From the NCBI GenBank assembly GCA_021731425.1, contig JAKFXJ010000189.1, positions 1-18,132 on the forward strand: DNA of 18,132 nt, given 5' to 3'. A program made the position numbers and the translations under genes. Below are positions 1 through 6,855 of the stretch, piece by piece; position 1 is the stretch's first letter, and every line of letters starts with the position of its first letter. The notes under the pieces are model-generated. The model had not been told where the DNA came from. It did not search any database and saw nothing but the letters and a program-made list of their open reading frames with translations. The DNA comes from Limnohabitans sp. Lineage in GTDB: Bacteria; Pseudomonadota; Gammaproteobacteria; Burkholderiales; Burkholderiaceae_C.

Positions 1-108
1 AATTACATCGAGATGTTCTACAACCCCAAGCGTCGCCACAACACGTCTGGCGGCGTTTCTCCGGTAGAGTTCGAAAAACGCCAATCCCAACGGCTCGGAA
101 GTGTCTAG
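1..108 (+). CDS. IS3-family transposase OrfB, C-terminal fragment
   Basis: The frame beginning at base 1 encodes 35 residues and a TAG stop at 106-108. It contains YIEMFYNPKRRH followed by GVSPVEFE, the signature tail of IS3-family OrfB transposases (end of the rve integrase core). The DDE catalytic residues would lie upstream, outside the window, so activity cannot be judged. The protein cuts and joins the ends of its own element. The stop lies 18 bases inside the apparent IS end, as is usual for the family. The gene is partial only because the window starts here; nothing visible is broken. Confidence 0.88.
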   Translation, partial: NYIEMFYNPKRRHNTSGGVSPVEFEKRQSQRLGSV

Positions 109-126
109 TAGATCCGGGTCGATTCA
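1..126 (+). mobile_element. IS3-family insertion sequence, right end only
   Basis: The window opens inside an insertion sequence. The first 108 bases read as the end of an IS3-type OrfB transposase, and the element then appears to finish with ...GGGTCGATTCA at 126. Read from outside, the terminus is TGAATCGACCCGGATCTA, which fits the TG...CA ends and the TGA-type terminal inverted repeats common in the IS3 family. The next bases (GGCGCC) belong to a response regulator gene. The exact end at 126 is inferred from the TGA/TCA terminus and the point where regulator homology stops. The left end, the matching inverted repeat and the target duplication lie outside the window. Confidence 0.8.
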
Positions 127-426
127 GGCGCCCCGGGTGAAAGCCGTGATGATTTCTTGTTTTTCGCTTTCTCCGCTCATGAAAACGATGGGCGTCTTGC
201 GTCCGAGGCTTTCCAGCATTTGCTGCAAATCCAGTCCGCTCGAGTGCGGCATGTGCATGTCCAGAAGCAGCACGGCGGGCGAGATTGGGGTGGACCTGCT
301 CAGAAATAATTCAGGACTGCTGAAGGTGTCGACGGTGTACCCCATCAATTCAAGGAGGTTTCGCAAGAAATACAGCATGTCCGCGTTGTCATCCACGACA
401 TAGACGTGCCCAAGAGAAACACTCAT
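124..426 (-). pseudogene. FixJ-type response regulator, truncated by the IS element
   Basis: The 100-residue product is an almost complete receiver domain. It has the acidic pair D12-D13 in VYVVDDN, the phospho-acceptor D56 in LLLDMHMP, and the conserved Ser/Thr position S84 in FMSGES. It ends at ITAFTRGA, just before the segment (usually DFLxKPF) that carries the invariant Lys and the last strand and helix. The TGA stop at 124-126 is formed by the IS terminus itself. FixJ/NodW-type regulators are about 200 residues with a C-terminal LuxR-type HTH, so this copy has lost the switch Lys and any output domain. The rest should lie beyond the IS, left of the window. The ATG at 424-426 has no clear Shine-Dalgarno. 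A truncated receiver could still sink phosphate or dimerise, but loss of function is more likely. No cognate kinase is visible. Confidence 0.82.
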
Positions 427-482
427 CTGAGAAAACCACTGCTTTTTGTGAAGATGTCTAAATTTAACAAAAACAGTTTAAC

Positions 483-510
483 TTTCTATGACCCAATTGG
501 GTCATAGAAA
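483..510. promoter_or_regulatory. 28-bp perfect palindrome, operator-like
   Basis: The arm TTTCTATGACCCAA is followed directly by its exact reverse complement, giving an uninterrupted 28-bp dyad centred on AATT. It lies 21 bases past the antitoxin stop and 56 bases upstream of the response-regulator start on the minus strand. It is not followed by a clean T-run on either strand, and as RNA it would form a stem with little or no loop, so a classical intrinsic terminator is less likely than a binding site for a dimeric regulator. Either reading is inference; the symmetry is directly visible. Confidence 0.6.
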
Positions 511-531
511 TGGGCTGCAGGGGCTTATCCT

Positions 532-849
532 TCAAGAGATCGACATCAAACCCTTATGTTGAATCACTGTGAGCAATCGGAGTGCTGGCCCCCCAGGTTT
601 TTTGATACCGCGCTCCCAATCAGATACCAGGTTCTTTGACACATTCAGGTATCGGGCGAACACCGGCTGCGAAATATGTTCGCGCATCCGAAGCGCCTTG
701 ATTTGTTCGGGGAGCATCACCTCAATGGGTGTCAGGCATGTCTCATCAAACTCCCGCATGGTCTGGCGGTCTACCGCACCAACCTCATGCAAAGCCTCCA
801 TTGTTTCGTGAATCGCAGCCAATGCATCACTGCGGTATTTTTTAGGCAT
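532..849 (-). CDS. XRE/HigA-like antitoxin
   Basis: A 105-residue protein with an XRE-type helix-turn-helix at about residues 50-96 (IKALRMREHISQPVFARYL, then NVSKNLVSDWERGIKKPGGP). The N-terminal segment (YRSDALAAIHETMEAL) is typical of antitoxins of HigA/RelB-associated modules. Such antitoxins bind and neutralise the partner toxin and repress the operon through the HTH. The start at ATG 847-849 is chosen because it begins the family-like MPKKYRSD; an upstream in-frame ATG would add six unlikely residues. It overlaps the upstream toxin stop by 8 bases, implying translational coupling. The toxin-first order resembles higBA. Antitoxin identity is inferred from the fold plus the partner. Confidence 0.85.
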   Translation of the reverse strand: MPKKYRSDALAAIHETMEALHEVGAVDRQTMREFDETCLTPIEVMLPEQIKALRMREHISQPVFARYLNVSKNLVSDWERGIKKPGGPALRLLTVIQHKGLMSIS

Positions 850-1216
850 CCGGCACCACCTTTTCAAAATGTCCTTGAGTCACTAACTCTCTGAGTTGTG
901 CATCTGTTAAATCCAATACGTGACGAGCCATCTTCTTAAATTGGGCCTCTTCAATTGCGCTGATGTTTTCCAACTCGCTCTTGGCAAAGCCATAAACAAA
1001 GAAACACCGATGCTGCTTGCGAAACAGCAAAATCGTTCGATAACCCTTGGAGCGTCCCTCCCCGGTTCGTGCAATTCGCTGCTTGATCACACCAGCGCCC
1101 AAATCGGCATCGATCAAACCGCGTTCAGCTCTATCCACTGCATCGCACAATGCAACAACAGAAATCTTTTCTTTTCGGGCGAAGCGTGTGAACCACGCAC
1201 TTTTAAAAATATCCAT
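842..1216 (-). CDS. RelE/HigB-like toxin (PF06296-type)
   Basis: A 124-residue protein matching the RelE-like toxin family PF06296 as I recall it: FTRFARKEKIS, ALCDAVDRAERGLIDADLG, then VIKQRIAR...GYRTILLFR and FFVYGFAKSELENI, in that order. Family members are about 100-125 residues and pair with a small XRE antitoxin. RelE/HigB toxins are ribosome-dependent mRNA endonucleases, but that activity is inferred here from family resemblance. ATG at 1214-1216 is preceded by a strong purine-rich site (AGGGGGAC). A longer open frame reaching upstream is rejected because it would cross the promoter and the xthA terminator. The gene is intact and followed by its antitoxin with an 8-base overlap, so the module is probably functional. 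Confidence 0.87.
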   Translation of the reverse strand: MDIFKSAWFTRFARKEKISVVALCDAVDRAERGLIDADLGAGVIKQRIARTGEGRSKGYRTILLFRKQHRCFFVYGFAKSELENISAIEEAQFKKMARHVLDLTDAQLRELVTQGHFEKVVPDA

Positions 1217-1237
1217 ACCCGTCCCCCTGATCTTAAA

Positions 1238-1266
1238 AGTATCACACAAGGTGTTACCAAAATCAA
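1238..1266 (-). promoter_or_regulatory. Candidate sigma-70 promoter of the toxin-antitoxin operon
   Basis: On the minus strand, TTGATT (1261-1266) is separated by exactly 17 bases from GATACT (1238-1243), each matching the consensus at four of six positions. The -10 box ends 21 bases before the toxin ATG, leaving room for a short leader with the strong ribosome site. The -35 box begins 8 bases beyond the T-run of the upstream terminator, so the operon is insulated from xthA. Confidence 0.5.
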
Positions 1267-1274
1267 GGGGGATC

Positions 1275-1317
1275 AAAAAATGACAAAGCCCACGCCCTTG
1301 TGCGGCATGGGCTTTGT
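1275..1317 (-). terminator. Rho-independent terminator of xthA
   Basis: A perfect 10-bp stem pairs ACAAAGCCCA (1283-1292) with TGGGCTTTGT (1308-1317) around a 15-base loop. On the minus strand the stem is followed, two bases on, by six T residues (1275-1280). It lies 50 bases after the xthA stop and before the toxin promoter, so it should end xthA transcription. Confidence 0.82.
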
Positions 1318-1366
1318 GATGGTGAAGCAGTTGCTGGATTTGAGAGCCCCGCATTGGGGGCATGCA

Positions 1367-2170
1367 TCAGATGCTGAAGTCGTAGCCGATCGTGATCGGC
1401 GCGTGGTCTGAAAACTTCTCGCCCTTGTAGATGTGCTCGGTGCGTGCCTTTTCGGCCACGGCGGGCGTGGCCAGGTGATAGTCCAAGCGCCAGCCCACGT
1501 TCTTGGCATAGGCCTGGCCGCGGTTGCTCCACCAGGTGTAGCAGTCGTCGGTGGCTTCGGGTTTCAAGCGGCGGTACACGTCCACCACGCCGCCTTCGGT
1601 GGTCAGCTGCGTCATCCACTGGCGCTCTTCGGGCAGAAAGCCGCTGTTCTTGAGGTTGCCCTTCCAGTTTTTCAGGTCGGCTTCCTTGTGCGCGATGTTC
1701 ACGTCACTGCAGACGATGAAGTCACGCTCGACCTTGAGGGCCATCAGGTGCGGGTACATCTTGTCCAAAAAGCGGAACTTGGCTTCTTGCCGCTCAGGGC
1801 CCGACGACCCGCTGGGAAAGTACACGCTGATGATGGACAGCTTGCGCGATAGCGTGTCAAAACGGGTTTCCACATAGCGGCCTTCGGCGTCGAACTCGCC
1901 GCCATCAAAGCCGACCACCACGTCGCTGGGCTCGTAGCGGGTGTAGACGCCCACGCCCGAATAGCCTTTTTTTTCGGCAAAGTGAAAGTGGCCCTTCAAA
2001 CCGGCCAGTTCTTCAAACTTGCCCGCCACGTCAGCGGCTTGGGCTTTGACCTCTTGCACACAAATACAATCGGGTTTCTCTTGCGCCAGCCAAGCTTCGA
2101 CCCCTTTGGTCGTGGCCGAACGGATGCCGTTGAGGTTGAGGCTGGTGAGTTTGAACAAGGATTTCCCCAT
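1367..2170 (-). CDS. xthA: Exodeoxyribonuclease III (AP endonuclease)
   Basis: A 267-residue ExoIII family enzyme (endonuclease/exonuclease/phosphatase fold), close to the E. coli length of 268. It cleaves DNA 5' to abasic sites and degrades 3' ends in base-excision repair. Metal and catalytic residues are visible: N12/N14 in LNLNG, E40 in CVQEVKA, Y117 in VYFP, D156 and N158 in SDVN, D230 in RLDY, and the D255-H256 pair in SDHAP. The drawn start is ATG 2168-2170, which has no good ribosome site. TTG at 2156-2158 would give the family-typical beginning FKLTSLNLNG and has GGGGA just upstream, so the true protein may be four residues shorter. It diverges from pyrE with overlapping start codons and ends at a clear terminator. 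Confidence 0.96.
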   Translation of the reverse strand: MGKSLFKLTSLNLNGIRSATTKGVEAWLAQEKPDCICVQEVKAQAADVAGKFEELAGLKGHFHFAEKKGYSGVGVYTRYEPSDVVVGFDGGEFDAEGRYVETRFDTLSRKLSIISVYFPSGSSGPERQEAKFRFLDKMYPHLMALKVERDFIVCSDVNIAHKEADLKNWKGNLKNSGFLPEERQWMTQLTTEGGVVDVYRRLKPEATDDCYTWWSNRGQAYAKNVGWRLDYHLATPAVAEKARTEHIYKGEKFSDHAPITIGYDFSI

Positions 2171-2873
2171 GGTGACAGGACAGGCAAGCAGCGCCGAGAT
2201 GCAGGCGCTCGCTCAGGAATTTGTGCAGTTTGCGGTGGATTCGGGCGTGTTGCGCTTTGGGCAATTCAAAACCAAAGCCGGGCGCATGAGCCCTTACTTC
2301 TTCAACGCCGGTCTGTTTGACGATGGCGCCAAGCTGAGCCGACTGGCGCAATTTTATGCAAAAGCCCTGCTGGCCAGCGGCATCGAATTCGACATGATCT
2401 TTGGCCCCGCCTACAAGGGCATCCCGCTGGGTGCGGCCGTGGCCATCGAGCTGGCCCGCTTGGGGCGCAACGTGCCCTTTGCCTACAACCGCAAAGAAGC
2501 CAAGGACCACGGCGAAGGCGGTGCTTTGGTGGGTGCGCCCCTCAAGGGCCGGGTGCTGATCGTGGACGACGTGATGAGCGCGGGCACCGCTGCACGCGAG
2601 TCGATTGCCTTGATCCAAGCCGCCGGGGCCACGCCCCACGCCATCGCGATTGCGCTGGACCGCCAGGAGATGGCCACGGAAAAGCAAGACGACGGCTCGG
2701 TCAAGGATGTGCCGCACAGCGCGGTTCAGTATGTGCGCCACACCTTGGGCATGCAGGTGTGCACCATCGCCCAGCTGTCGGACCTGTTGGCCTTTCTGGC
2801 CCGACAGAGCCAGCCTGAGCTGCTGGCCCACTTGGCCCATGTGCAGGCTTACCGGGACCGCTACGGGGTCTGA
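2169..2873 (+). CDS. pyrE: Orotate phosphoribosyltransferase
   Basis: A 234-residue PyrE that makes orotidine 5'-monophosphate from orotate and PRPP, the fifth step of de novo pyrimidine synthesis. The PRPP-binding loop VLIVDDVMSAGTAA is at about residues 129-142, and the flexible catalytic loop YNRKEAKDHGEGG at about 106-118. The N-terminal FKTKAGRMSPYFFNAG is also typical. The ATG at 2169-2171 is supported by AAGGA at 2157-2161 with 7-base spacing; a next Met ten codons downstream (2199) is possible, and the open frame upstream is antisense to xthA. Cys and Asp content look normal and nothing is missing. Its promoter must lie within the start of xthA. Confidence 0.96.
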   Translation: MVTGQASSAEMQALAQEFVQFAVDSGVLRFGQFKTKAGRMSPYFFNAGLFDDGAKLSRLAQFYAKALLASGIEFDMIFGPAYKGIPLGAAVAIELARLGRNVPFAYNRKEAKDHGEGGALVGAPLKGRVLIVDDVMSAGTAARESIALIQAAGATPHAIAIALDRQEMATEKQDDGSVKDVPHSAVQYVRHTLGMQVCTIAQLSDLLAFLARQSQPELLAHLAHVQAYRDRYGV

Positions 2874-2882
2874 CGGGCCCGC

Positions 2883-2918
2883 GCCCTGTTGAGCGACCTG
2901 CTCCCCAGGGCAGATTTT
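2883..2918 (+). terminator. Terminator-like nested hairpin after pyrE
   Basis: Ten bases after the pyrE stop, GCCCTG (2883-2888) pairs with CAGGGC (2906-2911), and inside it GAGC (2891-2894) pairs with GCTC (2900-2903), separated by a 2x2 internal loop. The stem is followed by AGATTTTG, a short T-run of four. It probably ends pyrE, weakly. Confidence 0.5.
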
Positions 2919-3236
2919 GAAGTGTGCTCCCAGCGCCAAGGCAAGCGTTGGGGCGCTGACTCACGGCTTGTGAGCAGTCACTCACCCATACATCCCTCAC
3001 CACTTTCAGTGCGGCCTTGCCAAAACAGCCTGGCGGCTTGAATTTCGGCTTTTTCACTCCATCGCTAGGGCACTTGGGTCCTTGAACGCCTATTTTTGGG
3101 CGTTTGGGCATGCATTTTTTTAACGAAATCACCTTTTAAGACTATTTATTGCATAGGAGTACGCCAATTGGTGGATTCGCAAACCGTTTTATGTGGCGAG
3201 AATTTCATTTTTAACGTAGTTGGTAATTCCTCCGCC
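2919..3236 (+). other. Non-coding leader between pyrE and the secretion operon
   Basis: No gene is supported in this 318-base stretch. It contains two further hairpins (2932-2957 and 2960-2974), and a weak stem AACGCC/GGCGTT at 3085-3104 followed ten bases later by a run of seven T (3115-3121). A low-confidence promoter is TTAACG near 3120 with an A/T-rich -10 region in TATTTATT about 17 bases on. AGGAG at 3155-3159 precedes in-frame TTG (3168) and GTG (3171) codons, but a start there would put a non-signal-like extension on the outer membrane protein. The region is visibly more A/T-rich from 3110 to 3230 than its surroundings. Confidence 0.5.
2932..2974. repeat. Two adjacent inverted repeats in the leader
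   Basis: AGCGCC (2932-2937) pairs with GGCGCT (2952-2957), and inner AA/TT pairs can form with a GG bulge. Directly next to it CTCAC (2960-2964) pairs with GTGAG (2970-2974) around GGCTT, with a flanking CTG/CAG that can extend the stem with one bulged A. Neither has a T-run. With the pyrE hairpin they form three stems in under 100 bases. Confidence 0.5.
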
Positions 3237-4604
3237 ATGATTCATTCTGAATGTCAAAAACGCATTCTTCAGTCCGCTCCAAAGGATGGGCTGTTTTTGA
3301 GATTTTTGGCCACTTCAAAACTCGCCTCTTCCATCTTGGTGACGGCGCTTGTGCCTGCAGCAGTGCATGCGCAGTCTTTATCGCAAGTCGTGAACCAGGC
3401 CTTGCAGACCTACCCGGCCGTGTTGTCGGCATCTGCCCGCAGCGCTGTTGCACGCACCGACATCACCCGGGCCCGAAGTGCCCACTACCCCCAAATTGGT
3501 GTCAACGCCTCGGCCAACTCCTACGCGTCTGGCACCCTGCCAACCGGCGCGGAGCGAACCAGCCTTTCACCAACCGCCCGAGTCAACCTGTGGTCGGGTG
3601 GCCGCATTGAAGCGGAGGCGCAACGCGCCGAGGCGCTGACTTTGGCCTCGGAGCTCCAACAAGCCAACACCCTGGATGAAGTGGCGCTGTTGGCGGCTGA
3701 GGCCTACCTCAACTGGGCCAAAACCGCTGATTTGTACAGCCTGGCTGTTCGCAACGTCAACGCTCACCGCGAAACCTTGAACGACATCCAGAAAATTTCC
3801 CAGGCCGACACCGGTCGCCGGGTAGATTACGAGCAAGCCTTGGTGCGCATGGAAAACGCCACCTTGGCATTGCAGCAACGCAAGTCAGACTTTGCCCAAG
3901 CCATCCAGCGTTTGCGCCGCTTCTGGAAGGGCGACATGGATGCGCGGCCCATGAACCTGGACTCGGCCGTGGCTGAGTCGGGCGTGTTGGGGCGCATTCC
4001 ACCTTCTTTGGCGCAAGCCATGGAGTTGGTCTCCGAAGACTTGCCCCCTATTGCCCAAGCGCGTGCTCAAGTGCAAGCGGCTCAGGCCAGTGTGCGCCAG
4101 GCCAAGGGCCAGTTTTGGCCCACCGTGGATCTGGCGGTTTCTCGCCAAATCAACGCCACGACCGGCAGACAAGACGTCTTGACCCAGCTGCAACTGAACG
4201 CGCCTTTGTACAACGGGGGCGGCACCTCGGCCTTGGTCGAGAGCGCCGTGAACCAAGTCAAATCTGCCGAATTTGCTTTGGAAGAAGCCCGTCTGCTGGC
4301 CCGCGAAAAAGCGGCTTTTGCCTGGCAAGAGTGGGCTTCGGCCAGAGCCCGTTCGGACACCGGCAGCGCCCAGTCTTTGGTGGGTGACAAATTGGTCGAC
4401 GCTTATCGGCAGCAATTTCGTGTTGCCCGCCGATCTTTGTTGGATCTTTTGAACATCCAGGCCGACACCTTCAATTACCGCAGTTCTGCGAACGCCGCTT
4501 TTCATGATGAACGGATCGCGCGTGCGCGTTTGCTGGCGGCCACAGGCGAACTGGCCAAGCGTTTTTCTACTGAACCCGGTCTGGTTCTGCCGTCTGCCCG
4601 ATGA
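3237..4604 (+). CDS. TolC-family outer membrane channel of a type I secretion system
   Basis: A 455-residue TolC/OEP family protein that would form the outer-membrane channel-tunnel for the adjacent exporter. From ATG 3237 it has a long n-region, a hydrophobic stretch and a predicted signal peptidase site after VHA (about residue 45), followed by QSLSQVVNQALQTYPAVLSA, a typical start of the mature OEP helices. The two halves of the TolC repeat are visible: ARVNLWSGGRIEAEA in the first and LNAPLYNGGGTSALV in the second. TAEs such as AggA and LapE are the closest relatives I would name. The start is uncertain: there is no strong ribosome site at 3237, and TTG/GTG codons at 3168/3171 follow AGGAG. 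First gene of the operon; the exporter gene starts 28 bases after its stop. Confidence 0.9.
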   Translation: MIHSECQKRILQSAPKDGLFLRFLATSKLASSILVTALVPAAVHAQSLSQVVNQALQTYPAVLSASARSAVARTDITRARSAHYPQIGVNASANSYASGTLPTGAERTSLSPTARVNLWSGGRIEAEAQRAEALTLASELQQANTLDEVALLAAEAYLNWAKTADLYSLAVRNVNAHRETLNDIQKISQADTGRRVDYEQALVRMENATLALQQRKSDFAQAIQRLRRFWKGDMDARPMNLDSAVAESGVLGRIPPSLAQAMELVSEDLPPIAQARAQVQAAQASVRQAKGQFWPTVDLAVSRQINATTGRQDVLTQLQLNAPLYNGGGTSALVESAVNQVKSAEFALEEARLLAREKAAFAWQEWASARARSDTGSAQSLVGDKLVDAYRQQFRVARRSLLDLLNIQADTFNYRSSANAAFHDERIARARLLAATGELAKRFSTEPGLVLPSAR

Positions 4605-4632
4605 ACACAACCCGATACACCCTTGATCCCTC

Positions 4633-6855
4633 ATGGCTAATTTGATTCAAATGCCTGCTTCGGGTGGCACTTCATCGCCCACCTCGACACAGGCCCCCAC
4701 TCAGCCCAAGATGGATGCGATGGCTGACCCGCTGCTCATGTGCATGACGATGGCCGCGAAATTGTTGGGGCGGCCCATTCACTACCAAGTGATGCGGGCA
4801 GGCTTTGCGCTGGACAACCAGGGCCGAGTCCCCTTGGCGGCTTACCCGGACATGGCCCACAAAAATGGTTTGATGGCCGCATGGTCACGGGTGCGTTTGT
4901 CAGAGATTCCGCATTACGTTTTACCGGTGCTCATGCCCTTGATCGATGGGCGAGCGTGCGTACTTCGGAATATCCAAGACAACGAGGCCATTGTTTTGTG
5001 GGCTGACAAAGGCATGGAGGATCAGCGCATCTCCCTGGCCGAATTGCAAGCCTTGGCGCGTCCTGAGGTGTTGGCGCTGAAATTGCCGCCCACACGCAAC
5101 GACCAAACCTTAACGCCCATGCAAGGCTCGGCCTTCAACTGGTTTTGGGGGACGCTGTGGCGATTTCGTGCGTTCTACGTGGAGTCCATGGTGGCCACTG
5201 TCGTGGCCAACGTTCTCACACTGGCGTCCATCTTTTTCACGATGAACGTTTATGACCGCGTGGTACCCACCGGGGCTTACACCTCTTTGTGGACCTTGGC
5301 CATTGGCACGACCGTGGCCATTTTTCTGGAGTTCATCATGCGATGGCTCAAAGCCCGCTTGGTGGATCTGGGTGGAAAAAAGGCAGATTTGGCCATCAAT
5401 GCGACCTTGCTCAGAGAGATCATGGCCATTCGCTTGGAGCACAGGCCCCAGTCGGTGGGTATTTTTGCCAGCTCCATGCGTGATTTCGAATCGTTGCGAG
5501 ATTTCTTCTCTTCGGCCTCTCTCGTTTTGTTGGCCGACATGCCTTTCGTTTTGATGTTCTTAGGCTTGATCGCGATGGTGGGTGGCCCGCTGGTTTGGAT
5601 CCCTGCGCTGGCCGTGCCCGTGTTGATCGTCATTGGTCTGGTGGCGCAACGCCCTTTGATGACGGCGATGCGCGAGAACATGAAGGAATCGGGCGACAAA
5701 CAAAGCGTTTTGGTGGAATCCGTTCTGAACCTCGAGTTGCTCAAGGCGCACAACGCTGAAAGCTATTTGCAGCGCCGTTGGGAAATGTCCAACTTGGCCG
5801 GGGCTGATTCGTACAAACGCATTCGCAGCCTCACCAACTGGATCATGGGTTTCACCACGTCCATCCAGCAGCTCATCACGGTCGCCATGGTGGTGGGGGG
5901 TGTCTACCTGATCCACGCCAACCAGCTGACTTTGGGTGGACTGATTGCCTCGGTGATTTTGGCAGGCCGTGCCATTGCGCCTTTGGCGAGTGTCATGTCC
6001 CTTGCGTCGCGCTACCAGCAAGCCGCAACATCGCTGGAAACCCTCGATGGCTTGATGAAGCGCCCACGCGACCGGATTCATGGCCGCAACTATGTTGTGC
6101 CTGAAATGATTGAGGGCGGACTCCAAGCCGATGCGCTGGAGTTTGCCTACCCTGGTGAACACAAGATTCCCGTCATCAAAAAGCTGTCGATGCAAATCGC
6201 ACCCGCTCAAAAGGTCGCGATGCTCGGGCGCGTTGGCAGTGGCAAAAGCACCTTGTTGCGGCTGATGGCTGGGCTGTATGCGCCCGGCGCCGGAAGCGTT
6301 CGACTCGATGGTGTGGATTTGCAGCAACTCGAGCCCAGCGAGGTGCGCAGCCGCATCGGCTATGTGGGTCAGGACCCGCAGCTGTTCATGGGCACCGTGC
6401 GCGACAACCTGGTTTTGGCCGACAGCTGGATCAGCGATGTGAAGATCATTGAGGTGCTCAAGGCTTTGAACATCTATGACATCGTGGCGACTCACCCTCT
6501 GGGACTCGACATGCCTGTCACTGAAGCTGGTGGCGGCTTGTCGGGCGGTCAACGGCAACTGCTGTCGATTGCCCGCATGATGCTGCGCAACCCGCAATTG
6601 GTCTTCATGGACGAACCCACTTCGAACATGGACCAAAACACAGAAGCGCGGGTGATTGCCGTTCTCAAGGACTGGCTGCGCGGGCGCACCTTGCTGATGG
6701 CGACCCACCGACCCCAGTTGCTGGAGTGGGTGGATTTGATCGCGGTCATCGACAGTGGCCAATGTGTCGCACTGGGACCCAAGCAGGAAATGATTGACAA
6801 ACTGTCCCGTGGCATTGATGTCAATGGCGTCAAAAATCAGGGAGCGCCCACATGA
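4633..6855 (+). CDS. Type I secretion ABC exporter, LapB/LssB type
   Basis: A 740-residue inner-membrane permease-ATPase that powers one-step export of a protein from cytoplasm to outside. Domains in order: a low-complexity Thr/Pro/Ser N-terminus (1-30); a C39-peptidase-like domain (about 31-150, starting DPLLMCMTMAAKLLG) without the catalytic Cys, so a substrate-docking rather than cleaving domain; an ABC transmembrane domain with hydrophobic spans at about 186-210, 220-238, 295-340 and 405-455; and an ATPase domain with Walker A GRVGSGKST (532-540), Q580, LSGGQ (636-640), Walker B LVFMDE (656-661) and H692. These place it with LapB/LssB exporters of RTX adhesins rather than with bacteriocin exporters. 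No clear ribosome site precedes ATG 4633. Its stop overlaps the next gene in ATGA. Confidence 0.94.
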   Translation: MANLIQMPASGGTSSPTSTQAPTQPKMDAMADPLLMCMTMAAKLLGRPIHYQVMRAGFALDNQGRVPLAAYPDMAHKNGLMAAWSRVRLSEIPHYVLPVLMPLIDGRACVLRNIQDNEAIVLWADKGMEDQRISLAELQALARPEVLALKLPPTRNDQTLTPMQGSAFNWFWGTLWRFRAFYVESMVATVVANVLTLASIFFTMNVYDRVVPTGAYTSLWTLAIGTTVAIFLEFIMRWLKARLVDLGGKKADLAINATLLREIMAIRLEHRPQSVGIFASSMRDFESLRDFFSSASLVLLADMPFVLMFLGLIAMVGGPLVWIPALAVPVLIVIGLVAQRPLMTAMRENMKESGDKQSVLVESVLNLELLKAHNAESYLQRRWEMSNLAGADSYKRIRSLTNWIMGFTTSIQQLITVAMVVGGVYLIHANQLTLGGLIASVILAGRAIAPLASVMSLASRYQQAATSLETLDGLMKRPRDRIHGRNYVVPEMIEGGLQADALEFAYPGEHKIPVIKKLSMQIAPAQKVAMLGRVGSGKSTLLRLMAGLYAPGAGSVRLDGVDLQQLEPSEVRSRIGYVGQDPQLFMGTVRDNLVLADSWISDVKIIEVLKALNIYDIVATHPLGLDMPVTEAGGGLSGGQRQLLSIARMMLRNPQLVFMDEPTSNMDQNTEARVIAVLKDWLRGRTLLMATHRPQLLEWVDLIAVIDSGQCVALGPKQEMIDKLSRGIDVNGVKNQGAPT

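Noticed and set aside
1217..1363. N-terminal extension of the toxin gene
   Set aside because: It would translate through the likely promoter and the xthA terminator hairpin and adds no family-like residues.
2019..2168. Upstream extension of pyrE
   Set aside because: These 50 codons lie antisense to xthA, lack family similarity, and the ATG at 2169 has its own ribosome site.
2031..2939. 302-codon minus-strand frame
   Set aside because: Antisense to pyrE and continuing into xthA coding sequence; no domain, shadow composition.
3085..3121. AACGCC/GGCGTT hairpin with T-run as a pyrE terminator
   Set aside because: The stem is 6 bp and the T-run begins 11 bases past it, too far for an intrinsic terminator; the hairpin at 2883-2918 is a better candidate.
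5560..6762. 400-codon open frame on the minus strand
   Set aside because: Antisense to the ABC exporter, with shadow-type composition (many His, Gln, Arg) and no recognisable motif.
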